NCBI GenBank assembly: GCA_036852015.1
Contig: JAANDG010000331.1
Location: 99,196 to 163,195 of the forward strand
Reading direction: 5' to 3'
Length of the DNA: 64,000 nt
Origin: Pelodera strongyloides
Lineage: Eukaryota > Nematoda > Chromadorea > Rhabditida > Rhabditidae
The stretch's first letter is position 1. Every line of letters begins with the position of its first letter. The translations under genes and the position numbers were made by a program. Shown in pieces: positions 10,491-22,618 of the stretch. The notes under the pieces are model-generated. The model saw only the letters and a list, made by a program, of their open reading frames with translations. It did not search any database and was not told the origin of the DNA.

Positions 10491-12150
10491 TCTGAAATGT
10501 TCTGACGATATACTGTAACTGGGTCATTTGATAGAAACCACGAGTTGGAGTACCATTCCTAATGAAACACTCTCCCCGGCCACTTACAAATAGCACGTGA
10601 GAAAATGATACATCTTTCGGTCGGAAAATACGCCAAACATAATGTTGAAAAAATACATGATTCATCATATTTTTGTCAAAAATAGGTTGCTGAATAAATG
10701 TAATATGCAGTAAAGCCCTGGCTGGGTAGAGGTTAATCAAAAACATGTGACTTTGGCAAAGTATTTGATTGTAGAGTAATTATTAATTGTGAGGTGTGAG
10801 TGAGGTGCTCTGCAAATTACAAAATTAGAATGTTGGTACCGTAGTCGCGGGAGCAAAACACAAAGAAAACTTAGAGTACCCTATGTACCAACAACAAAGA
10901 GGGAAAAGGACTAAAATAAACACATAATAGAAAACATTAATTAATTATAATAATCCATGCGCCGTTGTAAAAGAAGTTCACGAGAGCAAATATATGTTGT
11001 GTTTTAGAATATTCAAGCACTCTACTAAAGCAAAGTGAGAGAATTTAAATCCAACAAACGTATAATAAGAATAATATTGATTATCCAAAACAGTAATATT
11101 CCTACATATGGAGCGCGTTTATGTGTTGTTTGTGAGTTAAATTGCGTCTGTTCATGACAGTTTTGTCTTGTAAAAAGTGCACTCTCACGCACTATTTTAC
11201 CATATGTGGACCACGGCGGAGGCCGAGACGGAATATTAAAAGCGGCGCTCATACACTGAATACAAATTAGTTTTTTTTATTGATGGACACACACGAATCG
11301 AGCCTTGAGATTGACATATGATTCACAGTTATGTGGTCCATTTCGTTTTTGGAAAATCGCCAGAAAACGATGCTTATGTAGTTTCGGGTTATTAATGAGC
11401 TTTCGGGTTTCTAATGAGTGGACCGAAGTGAGAATAGGATGTTTAAGAAGAAACATTTACATAAAACGATATTTTCGGATATCAAAATATTATTGTTCTT
11501 GGAGTAAGACCGTCCATATAGTGCGAATGGGACAGTAAAAGAAACGTGGGAAAAGGGAGAAAATGCACTATTGTAAACAATATGAAAATCACAATATCAA
11601 CGTCAAACCAGCACCAAAAAGATGCATGATGGAAATGATTGATATCCAACTGAAGTTGACGATAATAATAAGTGATACAATTGTCCTGCCTCGGGAGACA
11701 ATTGCAGCACACGCGATGGGATCATTATCCGTGAAATATTACAAGCTCATAACAGTTTCTAAAGATGTTACATTGCGCACGATTTCCAACTTTTAGTTCA
11801 TAAGAAACGCTGGCAGAACTCCCCACAATTTGCATAGTATGCATGTATGTGCACTCGCACAGTACCTACGTGAAACTTTTGTTTTCCAAGCTCCATGTAT
11901 CCGCTGCAGAAAAGTTGAAATTCGCAATGTTTCACATTTCATTAATAATCACGTTGCGGCGGTTGCAGAACCGATTCAATGCAAAATTCAGTCTGTATAA
12001 ACGCCCTTCAAGAAACACATCGATGATGCGCAAATCCCTTTACAAAGAAAGTTTCCCATAAAATGCACGAGCCAATGACCAATCCAAATCCAACGATAGG
12101 TTAAAAATTTTACTGCAACTACAAGATAAAACTAAATAAGGCTTTATTGT
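10491..12150. other. Mostly intergenic; possible minus-strand exons
   Basis: A minus-strand segment at about 10696-10595 (reads QHYVWRIFRPKDVSFSHVLF) is bounded by a TTATTCAG acceptor and a GTAAGT donor. A possible start exon is at 11252-11199. I could not join them in phase to the downstream exons. Nothing else is supported. Confidence 0.3.
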
Positions 12151-13408
12151 CTAGTACTTCCATGGATCGGCATGCGAGTTCTGTGTGATCTGCTGATGTC
12201 GGTCGGCGAACATTCTGCTATGGCCCTTCATCATCTCTGCCTTCGCGTATCCGGCGTTGTCCCAGCATCTACCTGTAATAATGATACATAATTCTCAAAC
12301 CAAACCCTTAGAGCAGGCCGGACCGTCAGGCACGGAACTCACGCAAAGCTCAATTCTCTGCTAGATATGAGTCTAACTGTCTAACGTTACATTTTACCTT
12401 TATGAAAGATAACTGTTACCTGATACCCTACACCAAGTGCTGCAAGCATAGCCCCCTTGACTCTTGACTAGTTGTACAACGCACCTCAAACCTCATATAA
12501 CCTAACACGCACCGCCGATGTCCGTGTGCGGTACACCGTACGCCTCACCAAATGATGAACCTTACTACGTTCTCAGGCGCGCAGCGCGCAAATGCGTAAC
12601 CGCGTCCGCGGAAAATAGATGGCTTTTTAACATGGGAAAGTCGGAGACACAGAAAAGAGGTTTCTCTGGGTCTCGAATTTTTCAATGCAGATTTGCAATC
12701 TTTTTTCCGCGGACGCGGTTACGCATTTGCGCGCTGCGCGCCCGAGGACCAGAGTATCCAGTAAAACTGTACAACTCATCTAAACTCACACAGGAGCAGC
12801 TGCGACCTGCGGAACAGAAATTATACAAAGAGAAAAGAAAAAAATGTTAACAATATTTTTTGGATCATCTCGTCAGTCGTCTATTTGCCTACCAATAACC
12901 CGCATATTCGTTGGAAACCACAACGGGGACATGGAGAAAAGGCGTAAAAGGAGGGTATGTTATGCAAGCCAGCATTGGAATTGGAATTGGAATACAATGG
13001 GATGAACGGATGAACCTGTTCAAACCAATCACAATCAATTCCATTCCACAAAATAGAGCCCAAACCCCTTCACTTTAAAGCTAAATAACGGCCGGGTTTT
13101 CAGACGTATGGTGGAAAACTGCATTTACATACGATTGCATGAATGAAAGTGAAGGAGATTCGAATAAAAAACGAGTTCAATTCGATAATTCGAGCTCACT
13201 TATCGCACATACATTGAAATGCAGTTATCCGCCATACGTTCCAAAAGGCGGCCGGTATACGGCATCAAGCACGCCACGATCACGAATATATCATCTCAAA
13301 CAGAAATCAAAACTTACCAAAATAGTAGGCGGCTGCACTGATGAGCCAGTAATTGCGCTTATCCCAGAAGGCCTTCTTTGCGAAGTACGTGACAGTGAAG
13401 GTGCCCAT
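12151..13408 (-). CDS. Small 70-residue protein, possible complex I subunit NDUFB1-like
   Basis: Two exons, 13408-13318 and 12272-12151, join in phase (GT-AG, phase 1) into a 70-codon protein that ends DPWKY. The ATG immediately follows TTTCAG, the nematode spliced-leader acceptor pattern, and AATAAA lies just after the stop (12148-12143). The N-terminal half contains a short membrane-like segment (YWLISAAAYYFG) followed by a basic polar tail with WDNAGYAKAEMM and GHSRMFADRH. Size, single membrane segment and the tail pattern (hydrophobic stretch, R/W-D, then a basic MF-R block ending W-K) resemble the small mitochondrial complex I subunit NDUFB1. That assignment is tentative; the gene structure itself is well supported. 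Confidence 0.6.
12573..12746. repeat. Inverted-repeat element with about 38-bp GC-rich arms
   Basis: The arms contain GCGCGCAGCGCGCAAATGCG and ACCGCGTCCGCGGAAAA and are repeated in reverse complement at the right end. The outer CTCAGG/CCGAGG ends are imperfect. It is a non-coding MITE-like element inside the intron of the small gene at 12151-13408. Confidence 0.85.
13073..13267. repeat. Diverged copy of the CCGGCCGG-type MITE
   Basis: It begins AAGCTAAATAACGGCCGGG and ends GGCGGCCGGTATACGGC. The sub-terminal blocks AACTGCATTTACATACG and ATTGAAATGCAGTTATCCG are inverted. It is related to 6667-6835 and lies in the intron of the small gene at 12151-13408. Confidence 0.55.
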
Positions 13409-14430
13409 CTGAAACGAGAGTAATTTTTTTTACCCATAACAACAACAAAACCATCGATTGCATACGAAAGTCCTCCTATAAATGTGAGGAGACAGTCATG
13501 CATTAAGAAGGAATTCAGCAAAATGGTAACAATTACGAATTTACGAATAACATGATCGAAAAATTAAACACAAGAATTCGGCGAAACATTCAAGATAAAT
13601 AGTTGGGTAGAATACTACCAGATATGATAATAGGCAAATGACGAATGCACAGGAGTTATGACGAGAACCGCTTTATTTTTAATGAAGTATTATCCTATAT
13701 AAATAATCAATAAGGTTTGGAATTTGCAGGCGGAGCTTTACCCAGCAATTCAACGTCCAAGACCGAGTACCTAAAATTCATTTGTATCAGTTGTATAGTT
13801 GCCTTAGGCTTTTTCAATGAAAATTATGTTTCTTTCGACCATGAGGGAATAAACACTTAGCTAAGAGTACCGAATGCAACCAAAAATAAACGCTATATGT
13901 GAGGAACAGCAAATTACAGCAAAAAGCAAAAAGAAACCAACTTATTCGACGCTTTCCATTGTCGTGTGTGATTCCAGTCAATGAATATAACGGTCGTGGC
14001 TAATACAGGCCAAACATATAATGGAAACCGCTTGCGAAAATGATACCAAAACGATCGGTTTTGAACGTAATTCATGGCGAAACGATGATCAACTTTGCGA
14101 AAGTCGAATATGAATGAGAAAAAAAAAATTAAAAAAAATTGCTGACTACGATGAACTCCGCTTCTTACGCGACTGCCTTGCTCAACGTCATTTGTTTACA
14201 CACGTATGCTATAACGAATTTGATAATATTGGTCATACATTGCTAAGAAGATAAAGAATAAAAAGCGCAGTGGATTTAGCTTAGGACACAAGCTCCTGGG
14301 TATAAGGACGGTAACAAGGGATTATATTCCTTTTAGTAAACCCCTCAGTCATCACACATAATTACGTGATCTCACCGTGGATCAGCATTATTAAGATTAA
14401 CCGTGCATGAATGAATTACTGATTCCGACG

Positions 14431-14594
14431 TAATGGGGTTTGCAAGTATCCAAGAAAATCGGTGTTTCTGTCAATACTACCGTACTTCTGTACGAAACAG
14501 GCATATTTGCATATATAACATGAAAAATAAAAAAAATATTCGCGTGTGTAGTTCCAAGATACGGCAAATTTTCAGCATACTTGAAACCCCATAA
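14431..14594. repeat. Palindromic mini-element, second copy of the 976-1117 family
   Basis: It starts ATGGGGTTTGCAAGTAT and ends ATACTTGAAACCCCAT. The rest of the 13409-15690 gap is AT-rich and holds no exon I can support except the last lgg-2 exon at its right border and the repeat at 15226-15340. Confidence 0.65.
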
Positions 14595-15225
14595 CAACGG
14601 ATGCAAGGCCCCGGTTTAACCAACAAAGCGACTGAAAGGAATCGGAAAAAGTACCGAACTCGCCCCTGTCTAGAATCATACTGCAACCAACCAAAGTTTT
14701 CTCCAACTGACACACTCGCGAGGATTTTGCAAAAATCAACTGCAAACACACTTTTATTGAATAAACACAGAGCATGAATTCTGGAACAAGTAGCAAATGA
14801 TAAACTGAAAAAAAACTCAAAGCATACACTGAATTATATACAAAAATATACATACGGACACATGTGGCCCAGTGACCTAAAAGTTGATGATGAGAAGAAT
14901 TAGTAAGATTTTACCTTATTACGTGGATGACTTACTGACTCCGAATATCAACCCACAAATCTCTTCAAGAAGAAAACGGTTCGAAAAATTATTACAATAA
15001 GATAAGAACACCTATCCCGCATGTATTAAACCAAACTGTTTCAACACACACTATATGCATGACTATGTATGGTATGAAAAGTAACGAAATAAAATGGCAG
15101 TTACTTCGGGTGCAAAACAGAATGGAACAATACAAGGCAGAATGTGTATTATAGATAAGTATTATTCGGACTAGCAATAGAAAAAACAAAGCGTAAGTAG
15201 CATTAAAACTACACATAGGAGTAAA

Positions 15226-15340
15226 TTAAAGCGGTATACCTGCAGGTTTTTGAAACGTATGCTGGACGTTGTGTTCCCAAGTGTGGAATTCAGTTCTCCA
15301 AAATACGTGTCAAAAAACCGGCCGCAATAACGCTTTAAAG
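15226..15340. repeat. Short diverged MITE with AAAGC ends
   Basis: The ends AAAGCGGTATACCTGCAGG and CCGGCCGCAATAACGCTTT are an imperfect inverted pair, related to the AAAGCGAAATACCGG family. Confidence 0.5.
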
Positions 15341-15690
15341 GATATAGGGTGTATATGCGTAATGCAATGTGACATCTCAATAGTATAAGTGAACAAATTG
15401 ACAAAAATTCTCAAGTAAGACACAACAGAGAAAAAGTAATGAAATTCTGGCAAATGATCGTTTGGCGTTAGACAAAAGAAAACGTATATTATAGACAAAT
15501 AAGCATCACTGTTATTCTAAAAGAATATATGGGCCACATCATATGAACGTTACAATTCTTAAAAAGATTAGGGGAAAAGAAGTAGTTCCCCACTTACAAA
15601 CGGCAGAGAGACATAGAAAAGAAACAAATATCAAAGAATCATACATATGGTTTGTCCCTATGAAAGTAACTCTTGGTAGAGAGATAGTAG

Positions 15691-17926
15691 TCAGAAGCCA
15701 AACGCCGGTTGAGACGTGTAGACAACATACAGGAAACCATCAGCGTCCTAGAACGGTTACGGTAACATACGTGGAATACGCAACCAACAACGTAAGCTAA
15801 AGGCTTTAGTGCAAAACATGGCTAATGATACTTGTTTTCAGTTTCATCACATGTGCACCAACCAAGACGCCATCGTGTGTCTGGTGAAGATCAATAATAA
15901 CTCTGATTCTGATACTGTAGTTACGCCTAAGTAAAGGAAAGCGAAAATCGATATTAGGTATACAATTACCTGTTCAGTTGAGTAGAGCTGGCTCATTGTC
16001 ATCGAATTCGAGACCACCGACTTCTCATTTACCATAAGGAAAAATGCCTGCTCGGGATGAAGTTGAAGTCTACAAAAATAGCATTTATTTATTGATTGGA
16101 AAGGGCAGGTACAGCTTATTGCAGAAGTGTTTAATAAGTGAAACACAAATTCAGTACACACCTTCTCCGTACAATGTGCATCAGTTCGGCCACAGTAATG
16201 TGATCGGGAACCAAGAACTTGCATCTATCCATCAGGGGAAGACTCCGTTCACCTATATGAGAAGATATAATTGGGCGTGCATTTAAAACAGAATAACCTA
16301 TCGACACGTCTAATCCCAGCACTGACTTCATTCTACTGCAACACAACAGGAGATCACTACAAGCTAGATCGGGATAATCCAGTGTTGGGGAGAGTTGAAG
16401 TATGATATTCCCGTGCTCGCGCATACATAAGAAGCATCCCCAAAGCAAATAACCACACAAATACCTTCCAGTTAATAAAGATATGTACTGAGTACTGTAT
16501 TTCTGGTTTTCAAAAGTACACAAATGGTAACTCTAACCTACCCTCAAATCGTTCAATTATCACGGGAACCTTGTTGGGCTGTTGCCGTTTGATTTCTTGA
16601 ACGTCTTTCTCGCGGGCATCTGAAAAAAAAAACATTATATAATTTGTTTGTTGGACCTCATCTGCTGAAACACACACTCCTTACCTTGTCACGCATACTT
16701 AACTTCTCAATTTCATACCTAACATTTAACACAGTGCCCGACAAACTCAATAACTACTCAGTTTTGTTCCGCCATGTTTACTGTTTACACATCTCTTCAC
16801 TGCACATTATGATAAAAAGAAGGTCCAGGTGTAAGTGGGTAAACAAAATTCAAAGCAGTGAACAAATGATGAATCTTCAATAACAATAATATTCTAATCC
16901 TAATCCAAAATTACGAATGATGTTCAGGCCCTCCAATTTCTTGAAGGCTAAGTGCGGTCACGTGTCTTCCAATAACATATGGCTTATGGACGGTGAAAGG
17001 GTGTAATGTAATCGCAAGTACACAAAGTTCGACTCAAAAAGATCACGGAGATCAGGTGATCGGTCTGTCCGATTCTCACCCTCAATTCAAACTATTTTAA
17101 TTCTATTCAATGTTCATGCATCCAGTTCTATATAATTAGAGAACGGATATTAGCGCAAATGTTTCCAAACAAGCATGTTCCAAATCCAAAAACGAAATCT
17201 CGGTTTCAATCACATCGTCGTATCAAAAGTATCAAAGTTTCGGAGCTTGATGAGAACTCATTGCCATTTCATCCATATGAACCCTTGCCCAACAACGGCA
17301 AACATTGCTCATTATAGACAAGCCCCATATTTTTTTTCACAAATTGTTAGCAACAATATAACTTATAGATTACTGCTACTTACAATTGGTAACTTTCGCA
17401 ACTGTCCACCGCTTATCACGTTCCCGAAAAAACGCTGGATCAATAAGGCCAGTTGCGCAATATTATATCCGTTGCACTTCATTGCGTACCACGAGTACAT
17501 TTATCAGCAACGAAGGTTACCCGTACCCGTACGTCAGTTTACAATGTTTTTAACTGGAAGCAGTCGAATCCACACACCAAAAAAGGAACCGTCGTAAAAG
17601 TTATATATATATACGTTAGGAATTAACCCTCATTGATCAGCTGCTTGCGGATGGACATTAGCATCAGACAACAAAGAGTCACATGTGTGTGTGGGGAGAG
17701 GAGAGTGCAGACAAAAGGCTGAGAGAACCTTGAAATTTTGAAATGCAAGTCATATGTGTGAGCAAAGGGCACGAGCTAAGTTATTAACAAAATATCGATC
17801 GGTGAAAAATATCAATAAAAATATTACATCAAATAACAAAGTTGGCTACTTACTACAAATGTTCAACTTACGGAACGGTCTTCTCTCTTTAAATGTCGGA
17901 ACGTGACCCGATCTTAACGAAGACAT
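15691..17926 (-). CDS. lgg-2: LC3-type ubiquitin-like autophagy protein (LGG-2)
   Basis: Five exons close in phase: 17926-17872, 16619-16542, 16252-16162, 16069-15970 and 15747-15691, giving 126 residues. Landmarks of the ATG8/LC3 family are VPTFKERRPFHAREKD (N-terminal helices), QQPNKVPVIIERFEGE, LPLMDRCKFLVPDHITV, QAFFLMVNEKSVVSNSM and the C-terminal YVVYTSQPAFGF. The conserved Gly is followed by one Phe, so Atg4 processing would remove a single residue before conjugation to phosphatidylethanolamine. The wording (LPLMDRCKFLVP, SNSM) is closer to C. elegans LGG-2 than to LGG-1. It should act on autophagosomal membranes. It is transcribed away from fic-1. The start shown is the internal ATG that gives a normal-length protein; a longer form is possible (18070-18330). 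Confidence 0.95.
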
Positions 17927-18069
17927 TTTCGGTTGCGTTCGAGCAATGTAGTTGATGTTATTGATCGCACTCTGAAACGATAAAAATAATAGAATCAATG
18001 GTAAACATGGCAGAAAGCATATGTTCAGACAGAGCTAACAGCTAATGAAGCTGATATTCTATTCATTAC

Positions 18070-18330
18070 CTGAATGTGTTGTTGTACGACAGCGGCCGCT
18101 CCCACAGCACTGCTGGCCACGGCAGCCGTATAATCGGAAATATCGCCTGCACCCTCCAATTTGACTGCGAAATGGAAAGAATGAAAGTGAAACACAAGCC
18201 GCGAGCGTCCGTAGACAAGCCCGATGCCTTTCACATGATTACCGTAACAGCTGACCGGGGGCGGAGTCCCGTGCCGGGACCACCCACAGAGCCCATTAAT
18301 ATCAGCTGTTGTAGTTTGTTGTCCATATGG
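18070..18330 (-). CDS. lgg-2: Possible upstream exons of a longer lgg-2 isoform
   Basis: Exon 18164-18070 (reads KLEGAGDISDYTAAVASSAV, Ala/Val-rich) has a TTTCGCAG acceptor and a CAG/GTAATG donor. It joins in phase to the 5' extension of lgg-2 exon 17971-17872 (SAINNINYIARTQPK), 15 codons ahead of the usual ATG. A possible first exon at about 18329-18260 reads MDNKLQQLILMGSVGG but its donor is unclear. C. elegans lgg-2 is, as I recall, also annotated with more than one N-terminus. All three frames of the 95-bp exon are open, so coding status rests on phase and splice sites only. Confidence 0.4.
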
Positions 18331-18643
18331 GTGTTCTTAAAATTGTTTTGAAACATATTTGCATAAGTAGAAATATTGCAACAGTGTTTTTATTTTTGTG
18401 TGCTTTCTATTCACTGTTTATCCGAAATGTAAATACTCAATGCAATAATTTGTTATATCAATGACGAAATATTTATGTGTTACATACTCCAGGTTTATAA
18501 GTGAATAGATTATTAATTTCTGATTACTTTATGTGATATGTTCCATATCGTGAGCGGTACATGTAGTATTTTTCCCCGTTCCTTTTTTATTTAATTCATT
18601 GTTGCCTTGTTTATAGGAGAATATTCGCGGCATGTGATGCAGA
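18331..18643. promoter_or_regulatory. Intergenic region between divergent lgg-2 and fic-1
   Basis: About 0.3 kb (0.7 kb if only the downstream lgg-2 start is used) separates the two divergent genes and must carry both promoters. It is AT-rich. I see no recognisable factor site that I would name. Confidence 0.5.
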
Positions 18644-21458
18644 ATGACACTCCAGAGAGAACCGTCGTTCATTCGGCGAATATCAGAGGATGCGATGATC
18701 CTTGACAGAGAACGGGACGATGTTCGTCACCAAGCACACCAACGGACCCACTGGACATGGACGATTATAATATGCATCATCGTGTCTATACTCATACAGG
18801 TATGGTTCTCGGCCTTCACAACTTTCACACAAGTCTAAATATGTCGGTGGAAGGGTTTCACGTTATATATATTCATATCTAATCATCGCGGCCCACACTT
18901 AGGGCAAAAATGAATCAGTTGAAGGGAAGGTGTTATGTCTATGCATATTTTTATTTCTAGATCATCACACCTCGATTATCCGTTCTGTATCAAGATATTA
19001 CTTGTCGCGTCGACTTTCTTACCCCTCTGTGTAACAATGCGGATAAGGCAGCATTCAATCCAAGTGATACTAAGGCCAACAACCGGAAATATTTACCACA
19101 AGGTGAGCTGTGCAAAGTTCAGTTTCATGTGAACTTAGCTGACAGGCACGACGCCTCAATGATTTTCCTATTCTGTCAGTGAAAAGCAAGCAACTCAAGT
19201 TCATTGTTTATTCTAGAAGAACGGCACCAAATAACCCACTTGGAAGAACCAATCCCCATTGAAGAGTGGACACCATCTGACCAAGAGAAGTGGGGAGTCA
19301 TCAGACAACCCCTTTGTGAAGACAAGCCAAAAGATCCAACCTTGGAACGAGAGGCTCTTGCAGCACTCCTTCAGGCTCGGTCCAATAGACAAGGAGGAAA
19401 TCATAAAAAGGTACGTCTTTCTTCGTCGACTTTACATTACACGATGTACCAGACACAACATGCGACTTTCCTAACTGCTGAATAAAGGTTACTATTATCG
19501 AAATGGACAAAGAACCCTTTTTCAGGCTGGTCACATCATCGAGCACGCGTTAGCTATGCTTCCCGATCATCCTGATATTCTCACTGAATACGGTATTCAT
19601 TTGGAGACTCAGAACAACCTACTTGAGGCAGATGGTTACTTCAGCAGGGCTCTATCGTACAATCCATCTCATTCCGAAGCACTCGTGTGAGTATTTTCTA
19701 ATAAGAGATGACTTGGTTACAATAATAGGAGTTCGCTCGTCTTGACAAGCGCTTGTGCGCTATTATCATTTATGGACCTCCGACGCATGTTTCTCTTGCA
19801 GAAGACGATCAAGGACACAACCAATTGTCACAGAAATGGACGAGCAAATGTTGAAGGAGATAAGTAGGAAACGAGATATATTTGTCTCCCTTCCGCGATG
19901 TGCCACCATCCGAAGAGCCATGAGGGAGAGCTATTTCTCTCACATTTATCATACTGTGTCAATCGAAGGAAATACACTGTCGTTGGGTGAAACAAGGTAC
20001 GTCCTGCTCTGTTATCTTCCAGTTTCACTGGAGCTTAGTCCGCAAAACTTGTCAGAACGAAGATGCCTACCTTATATTTCTATAGAAGTCAGATCTCTTC
20101 AGATCAATACTAGAAAGTGGAATGGTCGTTTCGGGGAAGAGTATTCGAGAACACAATGAGGTCTTGGGAATGGACTCGGCATTACGTTTTCTCAATAGCA
20201 CTCTCCTTCATGTCGCTGATATTACGCTTGATGTGAGTTATTGTGGGTCTATTGGTCGTACAAGGACTACGTAAACGCCACCTGTGAATTTCAGACGGGG
20301 CATGCAAATCAACTATAGTGGGAAACAATTGACCTTTTTTCGGATTTAGGATCTTCTTGAAATGCACAGAAGGGTTCTCGGTCATGCTCAACCTTTAGAT
20401 GCTGGCCGACTAAGGAATACTCAAGTCTACGTCGGACGGTGAGAATTTATGATTAGATGTACATATGTACACAGCCATAGTCGCAGATCACTGTAAGTAA
20501 TCCCTCCTCACTACACTATTTCCGTTCAGATTCACTCCTGTGGCACCTCAGTATGTGACCGAACAGATGTTTGACCTGGTAGATTGGTTAAACGATCCGA
20601 AGACAATGAAAATGGAAGCTGTGGAGAGAGCGGCAATCGCACACTATAAACTGGTATACACTACTATTCGATTTTCGACTTCAATTCTCTACAGTTACAA
20701 ATGGGTCGTAAGTTGTTTGTTGGAATAGTCCATCAGCCAACTACCCGACGAAACGACCCACCTTCGATTAGCGCATTGCATACGTTTGTAGGGGTAATAG
20801 CAATACCACCGTCCCGATTAATTGGAAACATATCATAACTGGATAGAACTTCGCGAATAAACTCCGGATTTCCCGACGAGATTTATGCCCTGGAATCTCC
20901 ATGCACTTTTTAGGTTGTCGTGCACCCATTTGTCGACGGGAACGGTCGCACCGCGCGCCTTCTTCTCAACTTAATTCTGATGAAGGCTGGATTTCCTCCC
21001 GTCATTCTTCCCGTAGAAACCAGAGCTGAGTACTACGCCACGCTGCACATCGCCAATTTAGGAGATTTGCGCCCCTTCGTTCGATATGTGGCTCGTCATG
21101 TGGAGAAAGCCCTCCTGGTATGTGTCCTTATCAAAAAAAACGTATACGCCCATCACTATGCGGAACTTACTGTGCCGTTTATACCTACTAGTATTGCTAC
21201 CGTGTCTCCACCAGAATACGCCTAAACTAAGTGTCAAAGTTGATGGCTTGTTCTGCAGAGCGCAGAGGTTCTGACCCTAAGCACTAAGCAGAGTGAACCA
21301 CGAGTTGACCAATTTTGAACTTTTTGCACTACTTCTTTACACACTTTATTTCTTTACAGTCGTACATCAATTTGGTATCAACCTGTCCTAACGGCGAATG
21401 CCCTGCACCGCAACAAGAGTTAAGTTCGAATTCGTTGGATAAAACTGTGGTGCATTAG
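18644..21458 (+). CDS. fic-1: Fic-domain AMPylase (FICD homologue)
   Basis: Ten exons close in phase: 18644-18799, 18961-19102, 19217-19410, 19526-19686, 19802-19996, 20103-20232, 20350-20438, 20530-20653, 20914-21117 and 21360-21458, giving 497 residues (human 458, C. elegans about 508). Order: cytosolic N-terminus, one membrane anchor ([16 protein letters not shown], about residues 37-52), TPR repeats ([41 protein letters not shown]), the auto-inhibitory helix motif TVSIEGN whose Glu blocks ATP binding, then the Fic core with the complete catalytic HPFVDGNGR loop. This is a type II ER-membrane enzyme that adds AMP to, and removes it from, the Hsp70 BiP. Both the inhibitory Glu and the catalytic His are intact, so both activities are expected. 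The join at 20103 uses the second of two nearby acceptors, because the first gives a stop. Confidence 0.96.
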
Positions 21459-21592
21459 TTAGCATGCACGTGTCTTTCTGTCGTATGTTGATATGATCAT
21501 GCATGTGTTTGTTGGAATATTCTCTTTCGATTCCTCTTATCATTTTTTTTTGTTTCGAAACACGTGTTGTTACGTCGCCTTATTCTTTCCGT

Positions 21593-22523
21593 GGTACTAT
21601 TGTACTTTACGTGCCGCAGTGGGGTCAAAAAAATTTTTTCCTTAAAAACATCCTATAATATGTAATTGGCCATGCTGATTCCGAAAAAGTAGGTCACTTA
21701 GCGCCTAAGGGCTTCTTTAGGCCGTTAGCGCCTCTAAAAACATTTTTGCTAAAAAGTTCCTCTTACATGTAATTGGCACTTCTAGTTCCGAAAAAGTAGG
21801 CTGTTTGATACCCAGGACCCTCTAGAGGCCATTTACACTGAATCAGTTAAGTAGTTAACGGCAGTATGCATTTGCCCAATTTTCTGGTTGCCTACGCTGA
21901 ACTTTGAGGCCTCGCCGGTGAGTCGGAGGTGGTTTGCGAAATTCTCTCTATGTATGATACGTTTCTGCTGTTTCGCGTACCGCCGTCGAGCTTCTCATGC
22001 CTAATATTCTAATCGGAAGGTGGTTCAGCCATGATCCCTTAAAATCTATGCAATATTGCAATTCCGGCGGTGGCTCGCCGGGCTCTTACTGTTAGCGAAA
22101 GGAATAACCTAGCATACGTATGTAAACAACTTTTAGAATTTCTGTTCCGAAAGTAAGCTATTAGCATACGAAAAATACAATAAAAGGACGCAAGCGGGGT
22201 ACAGAAACAGTCCACCGTGAACCGACTGTCAGTTCAGTTGAGAGCGGATGGAGTCCACATGAGCTTCCAGCAGCCTATAGACGGTCCTGGGTGTCAAATA
22301 GCCTACTTTTTCGGAACTAGAAGTGTCAATTACATATAATAGGAACTTTTTAGCCGAAAAAAAAAACAAAAAAATATCTTAGAGGCGCTAACGGCCTAAA
22401 GAAGCCCTTAGGTGCTAAGTGACCTACTTTTTCGGAATCAGCATGGCCAATTACATATTATAGGATGTTTTTAAGGAAAAAATTTTTTTGACCCCACTGC
22501 GGCACGTAAAGTACAATAGTACC
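21593..22523. mobile_element. Fold-back DNA transposon, 8-bp target duplication (hAT-like)
   Basis: The element is 931 bp with very long inverted arms (about 240 bp each). It starts GGTACTATTGTACTTTACG and ends with the exact complement. It is flanked on both sides by the direct 8-bp repeat CTTTCCGT (21585-21592 and 22524-22531). An 8-bp duplication points to the hAT (or P) superfamily. The unpaired centre (about 21840-22265) has no transposase ORF, so it is non-autonomous. Within each arm a block containing CGAAAAAGTAGG is itself duplicated. It lies about 130 bp 3' of the fic-1 stop. Confidence 0.92.
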
Positions 22524-22568
22524 CTTTCCGTTATGGGGTCAGTAAGTACCTCAGTACATGTCTTTGTT

Positions 22569-22570
<2 letters not shown>

Positions 22571-22613
<43 letters not shown>
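22571..22613. repeat. Poly(T) run of about 40
   Basis: A homopolymer just 3' of the fold-back element. Its true length is uncertain in any assembly. Confidence 0.9.

Positions 22614-22618
<5 letters not shown>

Noticed and set aside
13291..13521. Minus-strand IDGFVVVMG as the last lgg-2 exon
   Set aside because: It superficially resembles the LC3 C-terminus, but the true exon is at 15747-15691 (DGFLYVVYTSQPAFG), which joins in phase.
20074..20102. First acceptor (TTTCTATAG) for fic-1 exon 6
   Set aside because: It gives an in-frame stop; the acceptor ending at 20102 restores the family sequence [20 protein letters not shown].
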